NCBI RefSeq assembly: GCF_963675165.1
Contig: NC_087383.1
Location: 186,001 to 250,000 of the forward strand
Source of the DNA: Halichondria panicea
Taxonomy: Eukaryota > Porifera > Demospongiae > Suberitida > Halichondriidae
Direction: 5' to 3'
Length of the DNA: 64,000 nt
Made by a program: the position numbers and the translations under genes. Shown here one piece after another: positions 36,801-61,500 of the stretch (position 1 is the first letter of the stretch; each line of letters begins with the position of its first letter). Below the pieces are notes generated by a model, which did not search any database, had not been told where the DNA came from, and worked only from the letters and a program-made list of their open reading frames with translations.

Positions 36801-37720
36801 GGTGTGTGTGGGTGTGTGAGGTGGTTACCTCCAGGAGAGAGAAGGAGAGAGGCACACAGCCGCGGCAGTTGGCTATTGGTATGCTCCTGTGAGACACAAG
36901 AATACATTAGTGGATGACTGTACATAAGAAGTACTTTTGGAAATAGCTGTGAGCTGGCTAATGACTAGCTTTTAGATAGTCATTAATAGTCAAAGCTTTT
37001 CCTCGCTATTGAGCGATTCATCAGGACAAAAAATAAATGAGTGACTTTATAAGAATGTGGGAAAATATACCAAACAAAAATACATGAACATCCCAGACAT
37101 ACAAACCCGTATTACAGGTATATTACTTGTTGACTAGAAACCTGTAAATAGTGTAATACGGGTTGTAACAATTTTAAAAACACATGTAGTGAAGAGGCTT
37201 ACGTTGAGGCCTGCAGTTTGTATCAACCAGTGACAACCACACTAGGTCTATGTACAATTGCTTACATTGCTGACCTGTTCAAATTTATCAATTTTGGGCC
37301 TAAAAATGCTGCAAATTTGTTTACCTTGGCAATATCTCCTACCCAGCTGACACAGGTCTTCCGAAACTCTTGCTCTTGTTTCTTATCATAGATTGGCCAA
37401 CAATCCCTGCATGCAAGGAGTGAGGAGATTGATAGTAACCAAGCAACAGAGTAGCGTAATGTCTCACCTGAATCTCTGCTTGGCTAGTTGTGGCTCAAGA
37501 TTGGAGAGAAGGAAATGGAGAATAATTTCGCTGCCTTTTTTGTTGATGTGGTTAAACATGTCCTCGTTTATTGAAACCTGCGAAATAAATTAATGATAGC
37601 CTAGCTTTATAGAAACACACTTACTTTAAGTTGTTCCTCGATTGCTGCTGGTTTGAGCCCCAGTTGAAGCATGTTGGTCAGCCATAGTTGCTTGTACGTA
37701 CAAGTACTATCCATGGCCAT
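33252..37720 (-). CDS. HAUS6: HAUS augmin-like complex subunit 6
   Basis: Eighteen exons on the minus strand, from 37720-37625 to 33670-33252 (2328 nt, 775 residues). Exon starts include 37577, 37406, 36886, 36751, 36612, 36392, 36088, 35897, 35634, 35486, 35357, 35044, 34834, 34678, 34224 and 33886. The N-terminal domain reads MLQLGLKPAAIEEQL, FNHINKKGSEIILHFLLSNL and RDCWPIYDKKQEQEFRKTCV, the HAUS6 family signature. Coiled-coil segments follow (LQAELNKKWKATA; HLKKQLQSVSEEQKSRLTK). The C-terminal third is a disordered Ser/Thr/Pro-rich tail with many SP/TP sites (likely mitotic phosphorylation). Augmin recruits gamma-tubulin to spindle microtubules. It is divergent from BLM and convergent with the kelch gene. 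Confidence 0.93.
35088..35282. mobile_element. MITE fragment, CTTTCAACAGCCATAACTT family
   Basis: Contains gtaagctttcagaaaatcat, aagttatggctgttgaaag and gattttctgaaag in the family order. It lies in HAUS6 intron 12 and touches the donor side of exon 12 (35273). Confidence 0.75.
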
Positions 37721-38503
37721 GGTGTCGAGTTGTGGTGCAGTAGCAGTGTAGTACAGTTTGGCAACGCTAGCTGATCCTGAATCTGATATATCTGGCAGTA
37801 TAGCTTGGTGGTGTCTCAGTCTCGGTCTCAGTGCAGTACAGTCGAATCACTGAGAAGCAAGGGAACAGGAACGGAACTGGAAGTGGGGTAGGAAGAGAGG
37901 TGGTACGGATCATCATATTTTTTTTTTTTTTTTTATTTAAACAAATTTTATGCATACAGCAAAGGTAACAGAAAATAGCAGAATAGTAGCTAATCCAAAT
38001 CAGTTACCTACCTACATACACAAAAACAGTACACAACAATCTAAATTACACTTCATTAATTTACAGTAAATGATTTTTAATTAATATCTAAGAAGGACTT
38101 AATTAATAATAAAAGGCAGTAGGGCTACCACCTAATGAAAGGCAGTAGGGCTACCACCTAATGAAAGGTAGTAGGGCTGCCACCTAATGAAAGGCACCAG
38201 GATCTCCTGCTGACTATCACAATGAAAGACAGTAGGAAGTGGATGACCAGTTTCCCACCATGCACTACAGCTCCGGAGCCCCGGTTTATAACCCACACGC
38301 TACATGGGTGAACTGCAACAAGTCAAAAACGGAGGAAGGGGATCTTTTAGCCTCGATCCAAGGCCGCACTGAAGATGAATGAGGATGTGGTACGGATCAT
38401 CATAATAATTATGCATAATTATTATGCATATCCACTGGATAGACTTCGCAGTTTTGAAATTGATCATCTTTACCTATTAATTTTAAATGAGTGATTTTTA
38501 TCC
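37721..38503. promoter_or_regulatory. Divergent promoter of HAUS6 and BLM, split by a retroposon
   Basis: Without the 469-bp insertion and one duplicate, the start-to-start spacing would be about 300 bp. Near 38402-38440 a TAATTATGCATAATTATTATGCATA dyad lies upstream of BLM. Confidence 0.5.
37918..38386 (-). mobile_element. Non-LTR retroposon with poly(A) and 18-bp target duplication
   Basis: The exact duplicate gtggtacggatcatcata flanks it at 37900-37917 and 38387-38404. On the minus strand it ends in AAATAAA-rich text and a run of about 16 A. It contains four copies of the 26-bp unit found at 23786-24080 and, near its 5' end, the gcggccttggatcgaggct word. At 469 bp with no open frame, it is SINE-like or a 5'-truncated LINE tail. 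It sits in the 780-bp HAUS6-BLM divergent spacer. Confidence 0.9.
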
Positions 38504-44883
<6,380 letters not shown>

Positions 44884-45310
44884 TTATAGATTAGATAGCT
44901 TTCACCATCTGACTATGTCTATCATCATCCCTTAGCTTTATTTCATTCTTTACATTACATTATTTCTTTAATTCGCTGTTCTCAACGTTTATCATGCTCG
45001 TAATAATTATGTAATACTAAATTTCATACAATTTAGAGCACTGCATGTTAAGACTGTACAGAATACAGAATGACTATTCCCCAATAATGATACGAAAGAG
45101 TGTACAAAATCAGTTCAAGAAAAGGTGGTCAATAAATATGCAAGATAAGTTATTAGCTATTGTGATAATAAATGCCTAATTTGAAAACAAAAACAATCAA
45201 TCAATCAATGTACGTATATGATACAAGCTAGCTCTTTGTGGCTTAATGTGTAAGGGGAATCCTATCAGTCATAATTGTGCAACTTGTGAAGTAACGACTT
45301 GGCAACGATC
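44884..45310. other. Tail-to-tail spacer, BLM and T-box gene
   Basis: AT-rich, should hold both 3' UTRs. Nothing further is seen. Confidence 0.5.
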
Positions 45311-47731
45311 TCACTCCATGTAATTCGGGTCTTCTTCCTCTTCTTCTTCTTCGGGCTGATGACTGAGAGGTGGTGGCCTGGGGTAGGGGAGGGGAGGTCC
45401 GTTGTAGTTCATTGGTGGCCCTGTGAGTCCTACATATTGTCTGTTGAAGTTCATTAGATGTCTGTTGAAGTCCATGGATGGGAGCCCTGCATCCTGTCTG
45501 TTGAAGTCCAGTGGTGAGCGCCCTAGGCCTGCATATTGTCTGTTGTAGTTTATTGATGGGAGTACGGGTCTGTTGTAGTTTATTGGTGGGAGTACGGGTC
45601 TGTTGTAGTTTATTGGTGGGAGTACAGGTCTGCTGTAATCCAGTGATGGGAGAGCTGCAGGTGGTCTGCTGTAATCCAGTGATGGGAGAGCTGCAGGTGG
45701 TCTGCTGTAATCCAGTGATGGGAGATCTGCGGGTGGTCTGCTGTAATCCAGTGATGGGAGAGCTGCAGGTGGTCTGCTGTAATCCAGTGATGGGAGATCT
45801 GCGGGTGGTCTGCTGTAATCCAGTGATGGGAGAGCTGCGGGTGGTCTGCTGTAATCCAGTGATGGGAGATCTGCGGGTGGTCTGCTGTAATCCAGTGATG
45901 GGAGAGCTGCAGGTGGTCTGCTGTAATCCAGTGATGGGAGATCTGCGGGTGATCTGCTGTAATCCAGTGATGGGAGAGCTGCAGGTGGACTGTTGATTTG
46001 CATTGATGGGAGAGCTGCGGGTGGTCTGTTGAAATCCATTGTTGGTGGTCGTCTGACGCCAATGCTTAAGTGTGGGGAGAGTGCCGGTGGCCTGCTGATG
46101 TAGCCCGCAGCTGGTAGTCTGGGATAGTCAGTGGGGATGTGGGAGAGATTGCTGGGACCGGACAAAATGGAGGAGGCTGCAAGATTTTGTGACTGTACAC
46201 CGGGTAGACCTGGGGCATAGAAAAACATGCAAGTTTACAGTAAAAGTAAAGGAAAGGCAATGACAATAAATATGCAACAGCCAGCGTACAATACACAAAC
46301 TATATATGCACTAGAGATTCAATACAGTTATATCGGCCAAATTATACCTGGCATTGGTATAGAGTGGTCCCAATTGGGAACCACTCCTGTGTACGATGGT
46401 GAGAACATGGGGTAGGGGGTCACAGGAAAAATGTTGCGGTCCCGAAATCCCTTCGCAAACGGGTTGTTGTCTATTTTGAGCTGTGTGAGGGTCGTGTTCT
46501 GATAGGCTGTGACAGCTACAAATTTTGTAGGATTTAGCCGAATAGTGGCTATCTCTCTGGGCCTAAGTGATTCGATCCGGGTCAAAACTATTTCCATCAC
46601 ATATTTGTGCATCGTATGGAGAAGAATCTGTAGTGATAAGTAAAGCAACATCATTATCCATAGGTCAACCAACGTCAAATGGTAAAGAAAAGGCTTGCAT
46701 TTAGTTAGATGAATACATCAGAAACAGCATTAATTTTAAGGTTATTAAAGTGGTAGAAAAGCTTTGCATGCAATACTTACGTGTCCACCCTTTGAGCGCG
46801 GGTGATGAGTGATTTTGCACGTTTTGAAGCTGATGGGCTTCCTCATCCATAAACTGCCAGACTTTGGGCTGTTGGGGTGGATGTAGATCTGCCTCGTTTC
46901 GTCTTGCGCTACCTCTGATTCTCCCACAGCCACCCATTGCATATTCACAAACTTGTTGCGATGCGTATCCATACAAGTCATCCTCAGAGAGACAGTATAG
47001 TCTATCTTTGCATTCAGTCCTCGAATACTCACAACGAGCGGAGGGTAAATACGTCTGCAATGGAGAATTAAAACATCACAGTAAACGCAACGCAATAAAA
47101 AAGTGTGATACTCTATATACTCTATAATAGCGAGTTATTTTCGTATGGTGAAAATGTTCATATCAGTAGAGCACAAACTGCGAAATAAAATGTTCTAGGT
47201 CCTGAGTTGTACGAATATTTAAAACACGAAAATTTACATCAACAAAAATTACCCGCTATACGGTATATAAGTGATGCATTACCTTCCAGGCTTAGTGACA
47301 ATCATCTCATTTCCAACATTGTAGAAGTTGTTCCACATTTCTGCGTCAAGGAGAGTGGCGGAGATACCATTCTTGGAGTAGAGAGGATCCTTGATAGAGA
47401 CAGCACTGCCATTGGTCCTACCGACAGGAGATCTAGAAGGGCTGCTCTCATCAGAGTTTGGAGTAGGAGGTAGCCTGAAGTGTGCAGCAGCTTCGTTTCT
47501 TTCCACACCGATGGGCGTGGGTGGTGTATATAAAGCTGGTGCCAGTGGTGGAGGGGGCAGGGCTGGTACTGGCTGCAGAGCAGCATCTTTTTCCACGGGA
47601 GGCAAAATGGACTGAGACTGCACAGGTATAGTGGTGCTGGACTGTCCATTGTAGCCGGGGATGGAGGTTGGAGGGTAGCCAGGCGTTGGAGGGATGAACG
47701 GAAAGCGGTTCTTTGTTTTTCTTGGATCCAT
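45311..47731 (-). CDS. T-box transcription factor
   Basis: Four exons: 47731-47283, 47054-46781, 46627-46348, 46209-45311 (1902 nt, 633 residues). I used the ATG at 47731 (context caccATGg). The frame stays open upstream to about 47890 and could add up to 53 residues. A Pro-rich N-terminus is followed by a T-box at about 130-310: NEMIVTKPGRRIYPPLVVSI, IYIHPNSPKSGSLWM, ISFKTCKITHHPRSKGGHIL, VAVTAYQNTTLTQLKIDNNP, FAKGFRDR. The core DNA-contact helices are intact, but several subfamily positions are changed (TCMDTHRNKFVNMQWVAVGE), so I cannot place it in Brachyury, Tbx2/3, Tbx4/5 or Tbx1/15/20. The C-terminus holds a 12-residue tandem repeat and a Glu-rich end (EEEEEEEDPNYME). Confidence 0.92.
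45627..46000 (-). repeat. 36-bp coding tandem repeat (SLDYSRPPA-A/D-LP)
   Basis: About ten in-frame units of 36 bp encode SLDYSRPPAALP and SLDYSRPPADLP, alternating almost strictly, so the higher-order unit is 72 bp. Degenerate relatives (INYNRPVLPP, LDFNRQDAGLPS) flank it. Open frames on the plus strand here are shadows of the 36-bp periodicity. Confidence 0.95.
47113..47269. mobile_element. MITE, TATACCGTATAGCGGG family
   Basis: Begins tatactctataatagcgagttattttcg and ends acccgctatacggtatat, an inverted pair. It lies in T-box intron 1, about 60 bp upstream of exon 2 on the minus strand. Confidence 0.8.
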
Positions 47732-48083
47732 GGTGAAGATTAGATGACTCTTGCACTTGGTGACGGTTTGCGGAAAATAAAGAGTGATATTACACACCGC
47801 TGTTTTATAGTCACTGCAGAGGTTAAGACTCATATCTTGCAGAAAATCACAGCTGAGAGATTCCACACTTCTCATCTGTTCTCTGTGCAATCAAGGACAA
47901 ATTATTAGAGCGCTAGGTGTCATGCGCAGCCGCCCACATAGTACAGCATGTAGACAAGAAAAAATGTTAATTAGTAATAATCAGCATTTGAAATTTATAC
48001 AACACACAAACCATAGATAGTAGAGTCGCTCTACTATCTATGCACAAACAAACAACAGTACAGTTATAAATCGTTGCATAGAG
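47732..48083. other. Spacer between DDX59 3' end and T-box 5' region
   Basis: The two genes follow one another on the minus strand. An acceptor-like ttgcacag near 47887 suggests a T-box leader exon. A short palindrome, catagatagtagag...ctctactatctatg, lies at 48013-48040. Confidence 0.55.
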
Positions 48084-51000
48084 TTAAGTTTTTCGTTTCT
48101 TGGAGCTTGCTTTGATCATATCAATTAGACTCTCCCTGCAGCAATAAACAAGAGCGTGTCAAATGACATCCATAAACAAAAATGAGCGTGAAATCCGACA
48201 GCATATCCAGTGTTTATTGTAAATATGTGCTGCTAATATTATATTCTTACTTATTGCGATAAGAGCCGTCTTGGTAGCATCCGGCACCTGTCTTTCGTCT
48301 CTTAGCCCCTGGGCCCTTCTCACTAAGTTTCTTCCTCTTGTCCAGCTGAGCTCTGAGGTGTGGGGAGCTGGGGGGGGGGGGTACACTGAACATTGAACAC
48401 CTAATATTCAATGCAGTGATAATTATGAGCTAGGACATACTCACGTACATGCAACTACTAAGTCATTGTTTCACAGAACAACCTAACTTCTTGAAATGCA
48501 AACCTTATTGACAAAACATAACTCACCACCTACAGCTGTACACAGTGGGACCACTATAGGCTCTGTAGTCTATACACTTAGGTCAATTAGAGTAGCAGTT
48601 AAAATGTTAGTTCAAGTGAGGTGAAAAAGTAATACCACCCTAGTTTCCCACCTACCCAGTTAGTTGGGAAGGCAGCTGTGTGCCCTGAGGCCCAAGCAGA
48701 GTGGTCAGGTCCATGAACACAGCTTGGTTACTGTTGTTGATAAAAGTGTAGGCTGAGCCAGGAGAGCTCTGTCCACCAGAGCGCCCCACCTAAAGGGATA
48801 GCATGGTAGACATTGGTTAGTAGACACAATTATTGACACACAGAGGAACGTCCATGAGCTACATGGTAAGAGAGTGCGTGGGTTAATAGAAGAGAAGGGA
48901 TACAAGGTGTGAGACAGTCAAGTAGGGACATGTACATACCTGGTGTATGAACTCAGTAATTGAAGCTGGCATATCGAAAATTATAACCTGAAGGTGAGAG
49001 AATAGCTGCCATTAACAAGTGGACTTGTTAAATAGCTCCACCTGTTTCACAGACACTAAGTCCAATCCTCTCCCCAGGACGTTGGTTGCTACGACAACGG
49101 AATACTTTCCCTCCAGACACCCGCTCAGTATCTCGCTCCGGCGCTCTTGTGCCATATCGCCATGGATACCAACTGTGGAGAGATGGGGCCGAGTCTGTAA
49201 ATTAGAGTTGAACTATAAACAAAATAGTACAAGAATGAAGTGAATATAATTATACTGAATAATAATGTAGGGAAAACCAGCTATGGATTAAATAAAGCAG
49301 TAAAAATTCACAGACTTACCTTACAAATGGCATCAGCCAATAATAAGGTTGCCATCTTTGAGCTCACAAAAACAACTGCAGGTGGTCTATAGAAATCAAT
49401 TAAAATTGGGCACTCTGTAAGCATAATAGAGCATAATAGAGAGACTCACTTAAAGTGCCTGGTGTCATCAAGCAAAGCCAGTAGCTTCTTCCTCTTTGAG
49501 TTCTCCTCCACCCAGATGACAGTGTGCTTGATGGAGTCACAGGGAACACTGGGCTGAAGACACACACACTCAAAGGTTAAAGATGAAATATAGAGAAGCA
49601 CTCACCTGACCGATGGTGATGAAGAGTGGACTGTTCATCAGTTCAGAAGCCATTTTCTCAATCCTTCGAGGAATAGTTGCAGAGAACATCAAATTTTGTC
49701 TGCTCTTGGGAAGAAGTTCTTCAATTTCACAAAACTGAAAAAAGCCAGAAACAGAGAATGTATATAACTACCATTAACAGTACAAAACAAAGCTTTCCAA
49801 TTCTTCCTTACTCCCCCACTTCTTTCATTACCTGATTTTCAAAGCCCATTTGTAGGAGGCAGTCGACTTCATCAACCACTAACATCTCAACGTCCATTAA
49901 CTCAATATCGGATGTGTGATGCGTTATGATGTCATTGAGCCTCGCCGGAGTTGCTATGAGGATTTGCACTCCAGAGCGTAGTCTGTGCAGCTGTTGGGCG
50001 ACTGGAATACCACCCACAATCAACGCTGTACGCATCATAGGGACACCTGTATGCAGTCAAAATAATTATAATTATACACACACCAGGTGCAAGTTTGATC
50101 AAAATTATGAGACTGTTTTCTAACCCTATTGAAGCTACTATAGAGAAGTTGTTGCAAACAGAGGGGGATATTTAGGTACCTCTCATGATCTCCTTGGCCT
50201 GTGACTCTATCTGCATGGCCAGCTCCCTGGTGGGGGTCAGTACGAGTGCCCTGGGGTGTGCCCCCCGAGTCTGAGGGGTTGAAGAGCCGAGGATAGAGAG
50301 GAGGAGGGGCAGGAGGAACGAGAGAGCTGCAAGGAACAAGAAATAATAGTAAGCGTACAATCGCCATTAATCACTCTTGGCTACTAAAATCTTGGCCGTA
50401 CGTCTATAGCTATGTACGGTGGGCTACTAACTCTTTCCACTGCCAGTGGCGGCACAGACGAGGAGGTCTCTCCCTGACAGGGCAGCTGGTATTGTCTGCA
50501 TCTGTACGGGGGTGGGGCTCACATACCCTCCCTCCTTCAGGTTGCCAAACACTGCCGTGGTAATACACAAAAGCTGATAAACATGCAGTGGGAGATTATA
50601 CGTGGGTCACTACCTTGAGTGGGCAATCCAAGATGGTTGAACTCTGTGATTAGTCTAGGAGCACCTCCTCCTCGAACAGAAACTGAATACTGTACGTTTG
50701 GAACAAATATATTTATTATGGATACAAAATTATGCAAACCTTATTTCTAACTGCTTCCACTTGATTGTCTGTCATGGCTGTAATAAGAGCATCTTCGCTG
50801 TACGTCCATCCTTCACACATTTTTTCTGTAATAACTAACGAATTGTTTTTGGTTGATTCCACATCTTTTATTTGAACCATCATGCCCCGCTTTGCATTTG
50901 ACTTGTCCTCCGTTTCTTTCTTTCCTACCTCCCTGTTTGTTGTTGTCAATGGTAACCCGAGCAGATGCAGGTGTTTGGCTTTACACTCCAAGCTGCACAC

Positions 51001-51375
51001 GTCGTGATCAGTTCTGTCCACAATATACTCACCATACCGCCCACACACCACACACACAGGCTCACCAGACTCCGCCCACCTCTGCTGCTTACTGTAGCAT
51101 ATTATCGGCTCTTCATCATCATCACCGACCTTTTCCTCAGTTATGACATCATTGCTTACGTCCACGGTAGATCTAACAGGTGGAGTAGTATAACTCAGTA
51201 CAGCGTCTTTCATCATTCCCTCCTCAGTAATATTGGCAAGGGATTTATCCATATCCAGTGGTGTTGTATTTTGAGTGTCGTCTGTAGTTCCAGTTTGTAC
51301 CATTGCTCTCTTTACTGCAGCCTTCTTCTTCTGTTCTCCATAGGAGCTCTTGGACACGGCTCTTGGTACAAACAT
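48084..51375 (-). CDS. DDX59: DEAD-box helicase DDX59 with HIT zinc finger
   Basis: Thirteen exons on the minus strand, 51375-50740, 50689-50614, 50551-50432, 50326-50180, 50046-49832, 49734-49606, 49553-49450, 49386-49320, 49194-49042, 48987-48940, 48789-48656, 48367-48251 and 48135-48084 (1998 nt, 665 residues). A disordered N-terminus leads to a zf-HIT module ([36 protein letters not shown]). Then come the Q motif ([15 protein letters not shown]), motif I GSGKT at 274-278 (split by an intron), motif Ib TPTRELA, DEVD as motif II, SAT as motif III, and VGRSGRGG as motif VI. A basic C-terminus (SSKKRKT) is a probable nuclear signal. The HIT finger plus DEAD core is specific to DDX59, linked to ciliogenesis and Hedgehog signalling in vertebrates. 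The last short exon is chosen because AA|gtaaga is a good donor. Without it a stop follows directly. Confidence 0.93.
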
Positions 51376-51551
51376 CGAATTGTGAGTGAAAAGCAAGCTA
51401 GTTAGAGCAAACAGCTAGAGTTTTCACACTTGTTTATCTTAGCTATAATGTTCCAATTATTGCCCATTTAATTTGCTTCTATTAAGAGCCCACCCACGTG
51501 GCACAATTAACTCGGCAGTAAAAGCTTAAAAGCTAATAAGCTACAAGGCAA
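51376..51551. promoter_or_regulatory. Divergent promoter, DDX59 and LONP1
   Basis: 176 bp between start codons on opposite strands. It includes a CACGTG box (cccacgtggc at 51493-51502), a candidate E-box, midway between the two genes. Confidence 0.55.
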
Positions 51552-57696
<6,145 letters not shown>

Positions 57697-57797
57697 AGAG
57701 AACCATTTAATTAGAGTTCATGTATAACCAACCTCTTTCTTTGTTTGCGGAAAGTATATTGTATAATAATAATTATTGGCCAAGGACATGGAAAATT

Positions 57798-58213
57798 ACC
57801 ATTTTTGGGTAATGATCGACCTTAAAAACGATCGATGCCATTGACCTTACGCCCACTAGATCCACTCTTCAAGTTATGTAACTTCCGTTGCAGTCGCATG
57901 TACGTGTGCTTTACTGCATGGGGCTTCGGAGCGGAAGTGTAGGTGATCGGGACTCCGGCATGCTTAACTGGTGTACCCATCTTGATCTCACTGGTAATTT
58001 AATTTCCTATTTCCTCAATGATGTCTGACCCCGGTTACTTGCGCAGAAGGTCGGGAAGCCGGCCGAACCACTTTTTTACTAGTTTGATCATCACAGATAA
58101 AGGAGAAGGAGAGATGATCCCTCAGTAGTATAGTGTTTTAATATTACTTATACCTCTTTTGTAATTGTTTGCGGTGTGTATGTATAATTATTATATTTTG
58201 TTTGCATGTAATT
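57798..58213. mobile_element. 416-bp insertion with 19-bp target duplication
   Basis: gccaaggacatggaaaatt is present exactly at 57779-57797 and at 58214-58232. The enclosed DNA has no long open frame and no poly(A). It contains GC-richer text (57940-58070) unlike its surroundings. The long duplication suggests target-primed retroposition, but the family is not recognised. Confidence 0.75.
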
Positions 58214-58232
58214 GCCAAGGACATGGAAAATT

Positions 58233-58497
58233 GTAATACTTGCCAGACAATCGTATCGTAACAAATCCCAGCTGCTATAAAAGGACACAACGTTCGTACC
58301 TGCATGTGCACAAATCAAGTGTTTCTAAAAAAATTACCAGCATTGTACACAAATCAAGTTCCTAAAAAAAATTAAGTGAGAAGGCTAATCAAAAAATTAA
58401 TAGTAATTATCTAATTAATTAGAGTTGTTACAACAACTCCACAATTTGAAAGACAGAGTACATATGGTTCTCTAGTCATGTCTTTAGTGGGAGTCTC
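58233..58497. other. Spacer before SNX1/2 3' end
   Basis: AT-rich, with a short direct repeat (acacaaatcaagt...cctaaaaaaaatta) twice near 58310-58375. No gene was seen. Confidence 0.5.
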
Positions 58498-58553
58498 TCA
58501 AGCTATTGCTTTGGCATCGGGCAGGTAGCCTTCCCACACTCGAATCAACTGTG

Positions 58554-58587
<34 letters not shown>

Positions 58588-61500
58588 GGTGGTGTGGGTG
58601 TGGGTGTGGGTGTGTGGTGTGTTAACGGGGTTCGAAAAAATACTCTTTGTGAACATATTGGAAGCACATGCAATCAAGGAAGTATTCAGTATGTGTGTGG
58701 TAGGGGTGTGGTTTACACACCTCTTGCTGCATCTGCATCATCGACTCAAGATACGCCACAAACTTTGTCTTAAACTCTTTGGACCGATTTGCCTGGGGAA
58801 GAAACAGCATTTGAGGGCGGCCAATAATTGAGGATGATGGGTCTTACCTCGAATCGCTCCACTTCTGCCTTGAGTGTCTTGGAGGCTTTGTCGAAGCTCT
58901 TCTGTCCTTCTTCCACTTTACCCTCCCACTGAGAATGGAGGCAGTGAAAGGAATATTGTGATTAACTTTAACTAAAGTTTTAGTTTTGAAATCGGACATT
59001 CTATAATATTGACTATAAAGGTAACTTCCGAAATACAAGGACATCAACCCCCTCACTCACATCCTCTATCTCTTGTTTGATCTGGGCCAGTTTCTCTGGT
59101 TTTCCGCTCACTTGCAGTTTGACCTCGGCCTCTCTCTTCTTAGCCAGTGTGCTCTGAGCACTCTGCCAGTTGTTGTACAGCTTGGCACGCATGGAGAATG
59201 ATTCCTGTGGGGAGAATCACACTCATTACAGGACAAGGACAAACTCTACACCACTATCTAAAAATATACAGATACAGTGAACTTGGATTATCTGTAAAAG
59301 ACAAATTTATAGGTCTCAGTGTGTAGACACACTGATTGTAGGGCAACAACCTTACTCATAATTATGTGGTACAAAATAGAAGTGAGTTTCTAAACTACTT
59401 GTAGGTTCCCTATGGCCAGAAAGAATTTCAAGACTCACTTTGATGGAGCCGAGCAAGGCAATGTAGTCCTTTACCATCTCTCCAAATATGAACAGGTCTT
59501 TCTGAATCTGTAGTAGGGAGGGGAGGGGGTCAAAGTACAAACCAGCCTCACATACAGGACGTGTACTCACCTGCTCTTGATGAAAACCTTCCACTTTCTC
59601 CTCGACCTCGGACAGACGTGAGAGAGCTCTTGAGAGAGTGTCGTTCTCCTCAACATTCCCCAGTGTGGCAACACTCTTCACAAACGCATTCGTGGACAAA
59701 CACACATCTGCAGAAAAGGGGAGGGGCAGAGTTAGTAGACCGTGCACTGCATGTAGCTGACTCAGTACATAATAATATGCTATGAGCAAAGTACAGGAAG
59801 CTATTACATGTACAATGAGGATTTTATTGGACATAATTTTACATAACACAGTTATAATTATGTATCGACGGTGTGTACCTTTTCTGCAGCTGATCATGGT
59901 TTCTATGGCTTGGTGCAACTTCTTCAAGTGACTGTCCAACAGCTCATAACTCTGCTGCTGCTCATCAAACCACTGGAGGAGACAAAGAACAACACACGTG
60001 ATATCACACACTGGACTCTCCGATGTGTTTAGTGTTCAGTTAGCTATACATTCGAACCTTTCCGAACTAAGATTTGGTTTACCTCCATCTGTACAACCAT
60101 TTCTGAACTAAGACTAAATAGCAACCACCTCTGAGCCATTAAAATGTGTTTCAATATTGAGGCTAGCAAGATCATTGTGTAAGACAATACTGTGACTGGT
60201 TGGTCTATATTGGTTGTTAGGGATAAAAAATAGTACTTAAAGATTCACTGGTAATAGCTCTATAGCTACGGGGAGAAACTCACAGCATCCACATCGGCCT
60301 TCTTGGTGCTAATCTTGGCAAAGGAGTCTCCGACATTCTTCATGAGTCGCATGAACCCGGCACCACTGAAGGCAGCTGTGTCCGATGCCTTGGGCAACTG
60401 AAAGGGGGGGGGGGGGGGGGGGGGTCAGTCACTGAACATGTAGCTGTACACTAGTGAGCTTAGTTGAGTAAGACCAATTTATTCTGTGTCTATGGCTGAC
60501 TACTCAGTACACACACTCACATCTGCAGGGTTCTCTAGGAATTCTCTGAAGTTCTCGTCCTTCCTCAGGACAGGATGGTTGGCAAGGCGATTCAAGTACC
60601 TGCATTTTTGTGGTGATGGTATTATGGTCACAGTGTGTACGTGTAAGTAGGAGAGTGGAAGTAAATACACGCAGGGGGTAGCTATGCAGGGGGTGTGGCT
60701 ATGTAGCTATGGTAGCATACCTCTCCAGGGAGGCCCTCCTCCTCTCAATGAACTCGACTGTGTTCTCCTCACTCTTAGAGAACTTCACCTTTGTCATGCC
60801 TACATGGAAATACAGGTAATAACATTATGCACATGTAAGCATTATACAGTAGTAGAATCAGTGAGTAAACCACACCACCCACACCACCACTCACCCACAC
60901 CACCCACACCACCACTCACCACCCACACCACCACTCACCCATCACACTTTTCTCCGGGGCGGGAGGGACAATACGTCCGTTGGCAAGGTGAGCGTCCATC
61001 AGCCTCTGGTGCAGGCCGAGGAAATCACTGAATCTCCTCTTGACACTGTTCTCGGGGTGTTTAAATTGTGGCATCGTGGTTGTCGTGGTTACGGTGAAGG
61101 CGATGTACGAGGACATCCCAGTCCCAACTTTCTCAGGGTTCATGACCTTAACATCCAGTTCAAACGTATCTCCGCTCTCCGACTCCTCTAGCTCCTCCTG
61201 TGACGACATTGCCTAAGAGGGGGTGGGGTTAACGAGGTAGCTAATCCAATCAAGAAAGAATGTACTTAGTTATGTTAACACAGAGTGACATTAAATAGCA
61301 GCTTTTTGTCAGTGTGTGGATGACAGTTCATCTACGTGTATGTGTATTACCTAGCTCAATGCAATGCATCATAACAAGCATAGGGCTTTACAGAATCAAG
61401 TTTCACTAGCTAGTATTCAAAGCTGGTTAGTTTCTTACCTGTTCAGCTGGCTTGTTGCCGACTGGTGGCTCTTCATCGAAAAAGCCTTGCCCCTCCTCCA

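Noticed and set aside
45511-46062. Open frames on the plus strand and in a second minus frame over the T-box tail
   Set aside because: They are shadows of the 36-bp periodic coding repeat of the T-box gene, which continues in frame from the DNA-binding domain.
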